Shown in pieces: positions 1 through 8,121 of a stretch of 39,221 bases of DNA. The notes below the pieces were generated by a model, which had not been told where the DNA came from, did not search any database, and worked only from the letters and a program-made list of their open reading frames with translations. The translations under genes and the position numbers were made by a program. Numbering within the stretch: position 1 is the stretch's first letter; every line of letters starts with the position of its first letter. The DNA is taken from the NCBI GenBank assembly GCA_015489465.1, contig WFZS01000111.1:1-39221 (forward strand), written 5' to 3'. The stretch comes from Bacteroidales bacterium (lineage in GTDB: Bacteria > Bacteroidota > Bacteroidia > Bacteroidales > F082).

Positions 1-276
1 AAAATTTCCACAAATAACGATAACGATTATATTTTAATCGCAATAAAAGACAACGGCATAGGTATAAATAAATCCAAACAAAAAAAGATTTTCGAAAAGC
101 TTTACCGTGTTCACACGGGCAACGTTCACAACTTTAAAGGTTTCGGTTTGGGGTTAAATTATGTAAAAGCCATTGTCGAAATGCATAATGGAACTATTTT
201 TGTGGATTCCGAACCTAAAAAGGGTTCAACTTTTACAGTAAAATTACCTATAGCAAAAACTGAAGAAAATGAGTAA
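1..276 (+). CDS. Sensor histidine kinase, C-terminal end (partial)
   Basis: This is the last 91 residues of a sensor kinase whose beginning lies left of the window; the frame is open from base 1 to the TAA at 274-276. The ATP-binding (HATPase_c) domain shows a G1 box DNGIGI and a G2 box GFGLGL, followed by the usual closing strand with GSTFTVKLP. The H-box and N-box would lie upstream. The stop codon lies inside the start of the response-regulator gene (8-base overlap), so the two are translationally coupled and almost certainly form a two-component pair. Pairing with an RprY-like regulator suggests an RprX-type membrane kinase, but the sensing domain is not visible. Confidence 0.9.
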   Translation, partial: KISTNNDNDYILIAIKDNGIGINKSKQKKIFEKLYRVHTGNVHNFKGFGLGLNYVKAIVEMHNGTIFVDSEPKKGSTFTVKLPIAKTEENE

Positions 277-964
277 TAAAGTAAAAATTTTATTAGCGGA
301 AGATGACAAAAACCTTGGTACTATTTTAAAATCGTACCTCGAAGCCAAGGGTTATCCTACTACACTTGCTCCCAACGGTAAAGTAGCATTGGAAGAATAC
401 AACAAAGGTGATTTCGATTTCCTTATTCTTGATGTTATGATGCCCGAAATGGATGGCTTTACGCTGGCAAAAGAAATAAGAAAGGTGGATAATAAAATAC
501 CTATTCTTTTTCTTACGGCAAAAAGCATGCAAAACGATAAACTCAAAGGGTTTGAAGTAGGCGCCGACGATTATCTTACAAAACCTTTCAGTATGGAAGA
601 ATTGCTCATGCGTATAAAAGCCATTTGGAAAAGAGCTCAAGCCGCATCCAACAAACCTGAAGATAACATATACAAATTCGGCAAGTTTACATTCGATTAC
701 AATCATCAATTGTTAATACACGACGGAAAAGAAGAAAAACTGACCTCGAAAGAGGCCGAGTTATTAAAACTTTTCTGCGATAACATGAATGATGTTTTGG
801 ACAGAACCGTTGCCCTAAACAAAATTTGGTACAGCGACAGCTATTTTAACGCCCGTTCAATGGATGTTTACATTACCAAATTAAGGAAATACCTTAAAGA
901 AGACCCGTCCGTTCAACTGATTAATGTGCACGGAAAAGGGTTTAAATTAGTAGTTTCGGAATAA
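269..964 (+). CDS. OmpR/PhoB-family response regulator (RprY-like)
   Basis: A 231-residue two-domain regulator. Residues 1-120 form the receiver domain, with the acidic pair D12/D13, the phosphoacceptor D55 in LILDVMMPEMDG, T83 and K105 (LTKPF). Residues from about 135 to the end are a winged-helix DNA-binding domain (LTSKEAELLKLF, then the recognition region RSMDVYITKLRKYL). The kinase upstream overlaps it by 8 bases. The sequence is close to the RprY type of Bacteroidota; that subfamily assignment is from recognition, not a search. It should bind DNA as a phosphorylated dimer, but its regulon cannot be read here. lipB begins five bases after its stop and is probably co-transcribed. Confidence 0.92.
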   Translation: MSNKVKILLAEDDKNLGTILKSYLEAKGYPTTLAPNGKVALEEYNKGDFDFLILDVMMPEMDGFTLAKEIRKVDNKIPILFLTAKSMQNDKLKGFEVGADDYLTKPFSMEELLMRIKAIWKRAQAASNKPEDNIYKFGKFTFDYNHQLLIHDGKEEKLTSKEAELLKLFCDNMNDVLDRTVALNKIWYSDSYFNARSMDVYITKLRKYLKEDPSVQLINVHGKGFKLVVSE

Positions 965-969
965 TAATT

Positions 970-1659
970 ATGCAAAAGGTATATCTTCATTCTTTAGGTT
1001 TGACGGATTACAAAACCGCTTGGGAACTCCAAAAAAAGATATTTAAAAATAATTTCGATATCAAAACCGGAAAAGAAAAAGGTGATACTTCCAATCACCT
1101 TTTTCTTTTGGAACATCCTCATGTTTATACTTTGGGAAACAGCGGCGACAAAAACAATCTTCTGATTAACGATGAAAACCTACGGAAAAACGGTATTTCA
1201 TTTTATCAAATCGAACGCGGAGGCGACATAACATATCACGGACCCGGACAAATAGTAGGCTACCCGTTATTCGATCTCGACAAGTTGAACATTTCCATTA
1301 AAGATTTCATATTTAACATTGAAGAAATATTGATAAAAACCGTTGCACATTTCGGAATAAAAGCAGGACGCATAACCGGAGCAACCGGCGTTTGGGTAAA
1401 TTATGAAAATAACGTGAAAGCCGAAAAAATAGCAGCTATCGGGATGAAAATCAGTAAAAAAGTTTCAATGCACGGTTTTGCCCTGAACGTTAATACCGAT
1501 TTAAGTTATTTCAACAATATAATTCCTTGCGGAATACGTGACAAAGGTGTTACTTCCATTGAAAAAGAAACAGGCAAAAAACACAACATTAAAGATGTTG
1601 AAAAAATAATAACAAAAGAATTTGAAAAGTTTTTCGATATAGAATTTATTACACATTAA
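970..1659 (+). CDS. lipB: Octanoyltransferase LipB
   Basis: LipB moves the octanoyl group from octanoyl-ACP onto lipoyl-domain lysines of the 2-oxoacid dehydrogenases and the glycine cleavage H protein; LipA then adds sulfur. The 229 residues match the family length. The substrate tunnel motif RGGDITYHGPGQIVGYP is at 83-99, the catalytic lysine is K153 (AEKIAAIG) and the acyl-carrying cysteine is C187 in PCGIRDKGVTS. The gene starts five bases after the response regulator, so it is probably the third gene of that operon. lipA is not in the window. Confidence 0.96.
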   Translation: MQKVYLHSLGLTDYKTAWELQKKIFKNNFDIKTGKEKGDTSNHLFLLEHPHVYTLGNSGDKNNLLINDENLRKNGISFYQIERGGDITYHGPGQIVGYPLFDLDKLNISIKDFIFNIEEILIKTVAHFGIKAGRITGATGVWVNYENNVKAEKIAAIGMKISKKVSMHGFALNVNTDLSYFNNIIPCGIRDKGVTSIEKETGKKHNIKDVEKIITKEFEKFFDIEFITH

Positions 1660-1702
1660 ACCGGTCCCGTTAATCTGTTTTTAGCATAAAATTATCTGTA
1701 AT

Positions 1703-2560
1703 ATGAATAAAATAACTTATAATTTTCATCAACATTCCGTTTTTTCCGACGGCAAGGATACTCCCGAAAAATATATTGAAAAAGCCTTGGAAAAAGAATT
1801 TACGGCTATCGGGTTTTCCGAACATTCCCCATTACCTTTTGATACCGATTTTTCATTAAAAGAAGATAAAATAAACGACTATGTAGAAGAACTTGACAGA
1901 CTCAAAAAACTTTATCAAAACGGTTTGGAAATTTACAGGTCTTTGGAAATAGATTTCATCCCCGGGCTTTCGGAAGATTTTGAAAAATGGAAATCGGCAT
2001 GCAAAACCGACTATGCCATTGGTGGCGTTCATCTTGTCAAACCCGGAAATAGCAGTAGTGATGATATCTGGTTTATTGACGGTCCGGACAGAAATATTTA
2101 CGATGAAGGTCTTGAAGAATATTTCGGGGGAGACATAAAAAAAGCGGTTAAAACCTATTTTATGCAAATAAATCAAATGATTACTTCCAACGTTTTTGAC
2201 GTAATAGCTCATTTTGACAAAATAAAAATGCATAATCAAAACAGGTTTTTTACGGAAGACGAAAAATGGTACCGGAATTTAATAGATGAAACATTAACAT
2301 TAATAAAGGAAAAAAATATTATTGTTGAAGTTAATACCAGGGGTGTATATAAAAAAAGAAGCAACGACTTTTTCCCCGACGGTGTAACACTGCAAAAGGT
2401 AATAAAAATGAATATCCCGTTGATAGTTTCGGCAGATGCCCACAAATCCGGCGAAATTGATATGCTTTTGGATAAAGCTGCCGAAAGGATTGTTACGCTG
2501 GGAGGGAAAAGTATAATGTATTTCCAAAAAGGTGAATGGAAAGAACAACCGTTGGTGTAA
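1703..2560 (+). CDS. PHP-domain histidinol-phosphatase (HisJ/HisK type)
   Basis: A 285-residue metal-dependent phosphoesterase of the PHP superfamily. The metal ligands are visible: H9 and H11 in FHQHSVFSDG, the SEHSPLP histidine near 41, a glutamate in SLEIDF, a histidine in GGVHLV, VIAHFD, and the closing SADAH motif. Length and motif order fit HisJ/HisK-type histidinol-phosphatase, which removes phosphate from L-histidinol phosphate in histidine synthesis. No other his gene is nearby, so the substrate rests on family resemblance; another sugar-phosphate or nucleotide substrate is possible. It lies 43 bases after lipB, with no clear terminator between. Confidence 0.82.
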   Translation: MNKITYNFHQHSVFSDGKDTPEKYIEKALEKEFTAIGFSEHSPLPFDTDFSLKEDKINDYVEELDRLKKLYQNGLEIYRSLEIDFIPGLSEDFEKWKSACKTDYAIGGVHLVKPGNSSSDDIWFIDGPDRNIYDEGLEEYFGGDIKKAVKTYFMQINQMITSNVFDVIAHFDKIKMHNQNRFFTEDEKWYRNLIDETLTLIKEKNIIVEVNTRGVYKKRSNDFFPDGVTLQKVIKMNIPLIVSADAHKSGEIDMLLDKAAERIVTLGGKSIMYFQKGEWKEQPLV

Positions 2561-2671
2561 TTACCGTTTCATGTAATTTTTAAACCGGTAAAATTCATAA
2601 TTTTTGTAATTTACAGTAATAAAAAGTAGCTTTTTCCCGGTATTTTGATTACAAATTTCAAAAAGATATTG

Positions 2672-2679
2672 TAACTTTG
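2672..2679 (+). promoter_or_regulatory. Promoter -7 element upstream of clpS
   Basis: TAACTTTG matches the Bacteroidota -7 consensus TAnnTTTG, 25 bases before the clpS ATG. A TTTG lies upstream at 2644-2647, but its spacing (24 bases) is longer than usual, so the -33 match is weak. Confidence 0.45.
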
Positions 2680-2704
2680 AAAAAGTTGAAATCGTATTTA
2701 GCGT

Positions 2705-2980
2705 ATGGCAACAAAAGAGAAAAAATCACCGATGATAGACCATGCAACCGACGATGAAAGGTTGCACAAACTTATTTTGTGGAATGATGATTATAACACT
2801 TTCGAACATGTAATTGAATCGCTGATTGAAGTTTGCGAACACAATCCGTATCAAGCCGAAACATGTGCTTTAATAGCCCATTTCAAAGGAAAATGTGCCG
2901 TTAAAAACGGAACTTTGGAAGAATTAAAACCCATGCAAGCCGAACTGTCAATACGTAAATTGACAGTTGGCATTAAATAA
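2705..2980 (+). CDS. clpS: ClpS, adaptor for the Clp protease
   Basis: ClpS binds proteins with N-degron residues and hands them to ClpA/ClpC-ClpP for degradation. This 91-residue protein has a short disordered N-terminal arm (1-19) followed by the compact ClpS core. The N-degron pocket is recognisable: N27-D28-D29 in LWNDDYNTFEHV and H59 in LIAHFKGKC, equivalent to the NDD and pocket histidine of E. coli ClpS. The C-terminal part (AELSIRKLTVGI) fits the final strand. It stands alone with its own promoter-like element; clpA/clpC and clpP are not in the window. Confidence 0.93.
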   Translation: MATKEKKSPMIDHATDDERLHKLILWNDDYNTFEHVIESLIEVCEHNPYQAETCALIAHFKGKCAVKNGTLEELKPMQAELSIRKLTVGIK

Positions 2981-3163
2981 AATCGAAGGATTTGTACAAA
3001 CTTTTAACCGGTATAAAATTTAAAAACTCATAAAAACATTTGTAAATTCCCTCAACAAAAACCATCAAAACAAAATAAAAATCAAGCTGTTTTTCTCTTT
3101 TTAGCCGGACAATAAAAAGTTGACGCTTCCGTACGTTAAACACCGTTTATTTGGTACGAAATA

Positions 3164-5329
3164 ATGCATAAAAATAAAGACATAAACAATAACGGGTTAT
3201 TTGAAAAAATAATTTGTTGTACGCGTAAACCGTTAGGGGAAGAAGAGTTGCAGCAATTATCAAAAGCTTTTAAAATAGCCCGTTCATATTACGGTGATGA
3301 CAGGTTAAAACATTATGTAAATATAGCGGAACTGGCATTAAAAGAAATAGGCTTAGGTGCCGTATCGGCAATTTGTTCTTTGCTTCACGGCATTCCTTTG
3401 GATAATTACCCTCCCCGGGAAATAGAAAAAGATTTCGGTAATGATGTCCGTGAAATACTTGAAGGGTTTCACAAAATATCTGATATTCAAACAGACAGAA
3501 TATCATATCATTCGGATGCCTTCAGAAATCTTTTTCTATCATTGATCGATGATATAAGAGTTATTTTAATTAAGCTGGCTCACCGCCTTGACGACCTTAG
3601 AAACATCGAAGAAAGCGATGATAACCGCAAAGCCAGAATAATTAATGAAGTGAAATCCGTTTATATTCCCATTACCCACCGCTTGGGATTATATAACATA
3701 AAATCCGAGTTGGAAGAGCGGGTAATGCAATATGAAAAACCCGAAATTTACAACGATATAAAAAATAAAATAAAACAATCAAAAGCCAAAAGAGAAGCAT
3801 ATATCCGGGATTTTATTTCGCCAATAACACGTGAACTCATAAAACAAGGTTTTAAATACGAAATAAAATACCGCACCAAATCAATACCTTCGATTTACAA
3901 TAAAATGAAAAAGCAAAACGTGGATTTCGACCATGTTTTCGACCTTTTTGCAATACGTATTATCCTTGATGTAAACGGTAAAAAAGAACAAGAAGCATGC
4001 TGGCGTGTCTATTCCATAGTAACAGACCTTTACCAACCCAATCCCAAAAGATTACGCGACTGGATAACACAACCAAAAGCGAGCGGATACGAATCGCTTC
4101 ATACCACGGTAATGGGTCCGGACAACAGATGGGTGGAAGTACAGATAAGAACAAAAAGAATGGACGAAGAAGCAGAAAAAGGTCAAGCAGCACACTGGCT
4201 TTACAAAGGAATGATGAGTCCGGAAGGTGGTGACGGCTGGCTTGAGCAAGTAAGGGACGCACTTGAAAATCCGTCGGGGTCCGCAAAAAAAATGTATAAA
4301 ACAAAAAACAGCAGTGACAAAGTTTTTGTTTTTACACCTAACGGCGATTTAAAACAACTACCGGCAGGTTCGACGGTTCTTGATTTTGCTTATGAAATTC
4401 ACACCGATATAGGAGCTACTTGTAAAGGAGCAAAAGTCAATAACAAGGCTGTTCCGATTAGATACGTTCTTCAAAACGGTGATAAAGTTGTCATCATAAG
4501 ATCAAACAGCCAAAAACCGAAATTGGATTGGCTTGCTTTTGTAGCTACCGACAGAGCCCGTTCAAAAATAAAAAGACAGCTTAAAGAAGAGAAATATAAA
4601 GAGGCGGAAGCAGGTAAAGATTTGTTATTCAGAAAATTCAAAGCCTGGAAAGTGCATAAGGTTACCGATGACCTGGTAAACCTTTTGGTAAAACATTTTA
4701 AACTGGATACTGCCGTTGACCTTTATTATTTGGTTGCCACCGAAAAATTGGATATATCGATTATTAAAAAGATTATTTTCGATGCGCTGAACGAAGAAGA
4801 CCGGCAACAGTCCAAACAAAAAGAGGAACCCAAAGAAATACCTCAAGAGAATATAACCGGTGAAAAAAAAGACGATAAAGAAGTTCTTTATATTTCCGAC
4901 AACCTTAAAAATGTCAATTACTATTTTGCCAAATGCTGTAATCCCATTTACGGAGACAACGTATTCGGTTTTGTAACAACACAAGGAAGAATCTCCATTC
5001 ACCGTTTTGACTGTCCCAATGCCAAACGTCTTTTGGAAAAGTATCCGTACAGGGTTATTCCCATTAAATGGATAACCACAGGCAACGAAGTATTCAAAGA
5101 AGCCATTATAAAATTAAAAGGAAGAAATGAAATAGGCCTTTTAAACGAAGTTACCAACATCATTTCCAACGACATGAACATAAATATGCGTTCCGTAAAT
5201 ATAAATACGAAAGGAAACAGGTTCGAAGGCAATATAACCCTTATGGTAAAATCAAACGAGCACCTCAATTGGGCTATTCATAAAATAGAAAAGGTGAACG
5301 GCGTTGAAAAAGTAACCAGGATTAAGTAA
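3164..5329 (+). CDS. RelA/SpoT homologue RSH1: predicted (p)ppGpp synthetase with dead hydrolase domain
   Basis: A 721-residue long RSH protein: HD domain about 25-175, synthetase about 230-350, TGS about 395-460, a cysteine-containing CC/zinc-finger region (AKCCNPIYGDNV) about 585-635, and a C-terminal ACT domain. The synthetase residues are intact: R237 and K239 (YRTKS), K247 (SIYNKM), D260 (FDLFAIR), Y309 (ASGYESLH) and E325 (VEVQIRT). The hydrolase is not: the HDxxED motif reads HGIPLD (H75, G76, L79, D80), and the DRLHN motif reads HRLDD (D to H at 140, N to D at 144). H50 remains. It should therefore make (p)ppGpp from ATP and GTP/GDP but not degrade it, like RelA. Its partner is RSH2 at 30779-33013. 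Confidence 0.93.
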   Translation: MHKNKDINNNGLFEKIICCTRKPLGEEELQQLSKAFKIARSYYGDDRLKHYVNIAELALKEIGLGAVSAICSLLHGIPLDNYPPREIEKDFGNDVREILEGFHKISDIQTDRISYHSDAFRNLFLSLIDDIRVILIKLAHRLDDLRNIEESDDNRKARIINEVKSVYIPITHRLGLYNIKSELEERVMQYEKPEIYNDIKNKIKQSKAKREAYIRDFISPITRELIKQGFKYEIKYRTKSIPSIYNKMKKQNVDFDHVFDLFAIRIILDVNGKKEQEACWRVYSIVTDLYQPNPKRLRDWITQPKASGYESLHTTVMGPDNRWVEVQIRTKRMDEEAEKGQAAHWLYKGMMSPEGGDGWLEQVRDALENPSGSAKKMYKTKNSSDKVFVFTPNGDLKQLPAGSTVLDFAYEIHTDIGATCKGAKVNNKAVPIRYVLQNGDKVVIIRSNSQKPKLDWLAFVATDRARSKIKRQLKEEKYKEAEAGKDLLFRKFKAWKVHKVTDDLVNLLVKHFKLDTAVDLYYLVATEKLDISIIKKIIFDALNEEDRQQSKQKEEPKEIPQENITGEKKDDKEVLYISDNLKNVNYYFAKCCNPIYGDNVFGFVTTQGRISIHRFDCPNAKRLLEKYPYRVIPIKWITTGNEVFKEAIIKLKGRNEIGLLNEVTNIISNDMNINMRSVNINTKGNRFEGNITLMVKSNEHLNWAIHKIEKVNGVEKVTRIK

Positions 5330-5428
5330 CAACATTGAGAAGTTATAACCCGAATTTTTTTGAATTTGACGAAAATACGATAAATCGAAAAGGATCATAG
5401 CGTTAAGGAATTGTTACTCACACCGGGT

Positions 5429-5580
5429 AAGTAGAAAATAATTTTTCAACAGTTTTAAATGACGTTTTAGCGGTGCGTATGGCCTCCAGGAGTTAATCGT
5501 TAATGGTTTTTGCCGGCGCGCGGGGTTTGTGTCATATTGAGGGATAGGAAAAAAATTTTCAACAACAGGTAAATGACGTT
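5429..5580. repeat. Two imperfect direct repeats, 114-base period
   Basis: Unit A (about 5429-5466) and unit B (about 5544-5580) share the order TAGRAAA, TTTTCAACA and AAATGACGTT; the AAATGACGTT blocks are at 5457-5466 and 5571-5580. The sequence between the units is different and GC-richer. No terminal inverted repeats or ORF were found. Confidence 0.55.
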
Positions 5581-5605
5581 GTATCAGGGCGGGAGAGGCA
5601 GTCAT

Positions 5606-5640
5606 GGTGAGCCCGCCTGCCGGACGGCAGGATGCTCACC
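5606..5640. repeat. GC-rich nested inverted repeat (REP-like hairpin)
   Basis: The outer arms GGTGAGC (5606-5612) and GCTCACC (5634-5640) are perfect complements. The inner arms CCTGCCG (5616-5622) and CGGCAGG (5625-5631) are also perfect. The element is much richer in GC than its surroundings and lacks a T-run on either side, so it looks like a REP-type repeat rather than a terminator. Confidence 0.6.
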
Positions 5641-5790
5641 GTGACAAGCCCGGACGCACTTTTACGGATTGATATACAGACATTTACGAAACATCATCTT
5701 TGGCATATTCATTTGACGTCCTTCACGGACCTTCAACCATCTCAGACTTTTTAACAACATTGAACAACTCTGAACGCTAAACTCGGAATG

Positions 5791-5814
5791 GAATATCGAA
5801 CACTGAATATCGAA
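5791..5814. repeat. Short tandem repeat of GAATATCGAA
   Basis: The ten-base word GAATATCGAA occurs at 5791-5800 and again at 5805-5814 (14-base period), followed by a degenerate third start (TGCCGA). Confidence 0.5.
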
Positions 5815-6062
5815 TGCCGATTTAAGATTAAGTTAAGAATGTATATGTAGTGATTTTCAGACCTTTAACCTTCCGACTTTCTACCTTTGACAACTTTGAA
5901 CAAACTCAAACAACCGTTTAACACCCATGCCCGGAACATTCAATACTTGTAAAGCTATAACGTTTTTGACCCGTGATTTACCGATTTCGGAACTTTTTAC
6001 CTCTGCCTTCCACCTTCCCTTATTTATAATCCTTTAAAAATTAATCAATTCTAAAATTTTTT

Positions 6063-6080
6063 TACTATGCATGCATAGTA
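6063..6080. promoter_or_regulatory. Perfect 18-bp palindrome upstream of etfBA; candidate operator
   Basis: TACTATGCATGCATAGTA is a perfect palindrome centred about 72 bases before the etfB start codon. It shares the TATGC-RY-GCATA core with the 18-bp palindrome at 24347-24364 upstream of the acyl-CoA synthetase gene. The length and symmetry suit a homodimeric repressor of the TetR or MarR kind; the protein is unknown and not in the window. Confidence 0.6.
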
Positions 6081-6143
6081 TTTTAAAAATTTTACGATAT
6101 TTGTATTCGAAAAAAATGAAAAATACCAAAAAATCACACGGAT

Positions 6144-6881
6144 ATGAAAATACTAGTTTTAATAAGTAATGTGCCTGATACTACTACAAAAATCAGGTTT
6201 ACCGGCGACAACACCGCATTTGACACCAGCGGGGTTCAGTGGATTATCAACCCTTGGGATGAATTGGCTTTAACACGTGCGGTTGAACTGAAAGAAGCCG
6301 GAGCCGTTGAAAAGGTTGTTGTTGCCAACGTCGGCGAAAAAATAACGGAACCTACACTTCGTAAAGCGTTAGCAGTAGGTGCCGACGAAGCGATAAGAGT
6401 GGATACCGAACCGAAAGATTCTTATTTCGTAGCCAAACAACTTGCCCAAGTGGCAAAGGATTTTGATATAATATTAGCCGGTATCGAAGCTTCCGATTAT
6501 AACGGCAGCGCCGTTGGAGGTATGCTGGCTGAAATACTCGACATTGCATCGGTAAGTGCGGTATCGGGACTTAATATCGAAAACGGGGAACTCTCCGTAA
6601 ACCGTGATATCGACGGCGGTTCACAAGTTTTGAGCATTAACACACCCGTAGTGTTGATAGTTCAGAAAGGAATTGCTAAAGAGCCCAGAATTCCTGCTAT
6701 GCGCGGCATTATGATGGCTCGTAAAAAACCTTTGAATGTAGTACCGGCTGTTGATGCCGAACCCAGAACCAAATTCGTTAAATTCGAATTACCTCCACCT
6801 AAAGCGGCTTGTAAAATGGTGGATGAAGATAATGCAAAAGAACTCATCAGATTACTTCACGAAGAAGCTAAAGTCATTTAA
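6144..6881 (+). CDS. etfB: Electron transfer flavoprotein subunit beta
   Basis: EtfB pairs with EtfA to form the soluble flavoprotein that accepts electrons from acyl-CoA and related dehydrogenases and passes them towards the quinone pool. The 245 residues show the family start MKILVLISNVPDTTTKI, the NPWDELALTRAVELKEAG segment, the nucleotide-binding stretch ALAVGADEAIRVDTEP, and the recognition-loop region IEASDYNGSAVGGMLAEIL. etfA follows after 43 bases in the same operon. A perfect palindrome lies upstream and may control the pair. No acyl-CoA dehydrogenase gene is adjacent, so the electron donor is not shown by context. Confidence 0.95.
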   Translation: MKILVLISNVPDTTTKIRFTGDNTAFDTSGVQWIINPWDELALTRAVELKEAGAVEKVVVANVGEKITEPTLRKALAVGADEAIRVDTEPKDSYFVAKQLAQVAKDFDIILAGIEASDYNGSAVGGMLAEILDIASVSAVSGLNIENGELSVNRDIDGGSQVLSINTPVVLIVQKGIAKEPRIPAMRGIMMARKKPLNVVPAVDAEPRTKFVKFELPPPKAACKMVDEDNAKELIRLLHEEAKVI

Positions 6882-6924
6882 CGTTTTACAAAAAACCGTT
6901 TATTAATCCAAAAATTTAAGAAAA

Positions 6925-7899
6925 ATGTCAATTTTAGTATATACAGAAAACTGGGACGGTAAATTCAAAAAATTAAGTTTCGAACTCGTTTCGTATGCCG
7001 CCGCCCTGGCAAAAGAAAGTAACACAACAGTTACGGCTCTTTCAATAGGAAATGTTGCCGAAGACGAACTTAAAAAGTTAGGCGATTACGGTGCCGACAA
7101 AATTTTAAACGTAAAGAACGAAAAATTCACCGAAACCCTTGACAACCGTGCTTTGGCAAAAGCCGTTGCCAATGCGGTGGAAGCCGAAGATGCACATGTT
7201 GCGGTTTTTTCGCACAACAACTTGGGAAAAGCCATAGCTCCCCGTGTTGCCGTTAAACTTGACGCCGGACTCGTTTCAGGTGTCGTTGCTTTACCGGTAA
7301 GCCACGACCCGTGCACTTTAAAGAAAAAAGTTTTCACAAACAAAGCATTTGCCTACGTGGAAGTTTTGACGGATAAAAAAGTCATCACACTTGCCCAAAA
7401 TTCATATGAATTGGTTAAAACGGAAAACAAGGCGGTTATTGAAGATTTCGATCCGAAAGTTGATGAAAGCGAATTCACAACCGTTGTAAAAGAAACCAAT
7501 AAGATAACGGGTAAAGTTTTGCTGACGGACGCCGAAGTTGTCGTATCGGGTGGCCGTGGAATGAAAGGACCGGAAAACTGGGGAATGATAGAAGAGTTAG
7601 CCGAATTACTCGGAGGCGCTACGGCATGTTCACGTCCGGTTGCCGACGAAGGATGGCGTCCTCATTCCGAACACGTGGGACAGACCGGTAAAATCATAGC
7701 TCCGAACGTATATTTTGCTCTCGGTATTTCAGGTGCTATTCAACACCTTGGCGGTGTAAGCTCATCGAAAGTTATAGTAGCCGTTAATAAGGATCCGGAA
7801 GCACCTATATTTGAGGCGGCGGATTACGGTATTGTAGGCGACGTATTCAAAGTATTACCTCAGCTTATCGAAGCCGTTAAGGAAATGAAAAGTCACTAA
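6925..7899 (+). CDS. etfA: Electron transfer flavoprotein subunit alpha
   Basis: EtfA carries the FAD of the EtfAB complex. The 324-residue protein has an N-terminal alpha/beta domain (about 1-190) and the conserved C-terminal FAD domain (about 200-320). Seen in the latter are SGGRGMKGPENW, SRPVADEGWRPHSEHVGQTG, the ALGISGAIQHLGG motif, and NKDPEAPIFEAADYGIVGD, all typical of EtfA. It is the second and last gene of the etfBA operon: a strong intrinsic terminator follows 22 bases after the stop. Confidence 0.96.
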   Translation: MSILVYTENWDGKFKKLSFELVSYAAALAKESNTTVTALSIGNVAEDELKKLGDYGADKILNVKNEKFTETLDNRALAKAVANAVEAEDAHVAVFSHNNLGKAIAPRVAVKLDAGLVSGVVALPVSHDPCTLKKKVFTNKAFAYVEVLTDKKVITLAQNSYELVKTENKAVIEDFDPKVDESEFTTVVKETNKITGKVLLTDAEVVVSGGRGMKGPENWGMIEELAELLGGATACSRPVADEGWRPHSEHVGQTGKIIAPNVYFALGISGAIQHLGGVSSSKVIVAVNKDPEAPIFEAADYGIVGDVFKVLPQLIEAVKEMKSH

Positions 7900-7921
7900 T
7901 CTGGTTTATTGGTTGTTGCAG

Positions 7922-7981
7922 CTGTCCGGTAAACAGTCTTAACATTAAAATAAAAATAAGACTGTTTCGGACAGTTTTTTT
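7922..7981 (+). terminator. Intrinsic terminator of etfBA
   Basis: The arms 7922-7941 and 7957-7974 pair over 18 bp with a two-base bulge; the loop is AT-rich and seven T follow (7975-7981). It ends the etfBA transcript. Confidence 0.85.
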
Positions 7982-8043
7982 ATGATACGCGGATAATTAT
8001 CAAAATCATTTGATGATTTACGGATGTTTTATCCCGGATTTCA

Positions 8044-8076
8044 TTACATAAGAGTATAAAAATCACTCTGATGTAA
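8044..8076. promoter_or_regulatory. Inverted repeat upstream of the TolC-like gene
   Basis: TTACATAAGAGT (8044-8055) pairs with ACTCTGATGTAA (8065-8076) at 11 of 12 positions around a nine-base spacer, ending 45 bases before the start codon at 8122. A small second hairpin (8075-8089) overlaps its end. It could be an operator for an efflux regulator or an RNA hairpin; the sequence alone does not decide. Confidence 0.35.
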
Positions 8077-8121
8077 AAGCACTGCTTTTGTTTTCAATAA
8101 CTTGTATAAAATACATATAAA

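Larger units (their letters stand above)
5330..6143. other. 814-base gene-free region with repeat-like sequence
   Basis: This is the only long stretch without a convincing gene. It holds two related copies of a roughly 38-base unit 114 bases apart (5429-5580), a GC-rich nested hairpin (5606-5640), a short tandem word (5791-5814) and, next to etfB, an 18-bp palindrome (6063-6080). Between about 5640 and 6050 the DNA is built from recurring words such as TTGAAC, CTTTGACAA and GACCTTTAACC, typical of non-coding repeat debris. The only ORF of note (minus strand 5414-5605) is explained by the repeats. No RNA gene was recognised. Confidence 0.75.

Noticed and set aside
5414-5605. 63-codon ORF on the minus strand in the long intergenic region
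   Set aside because: It is produced by the two direct repeats (the translation itself repeats RHL..), has no recognisable domain or start context, and is probably not coding.
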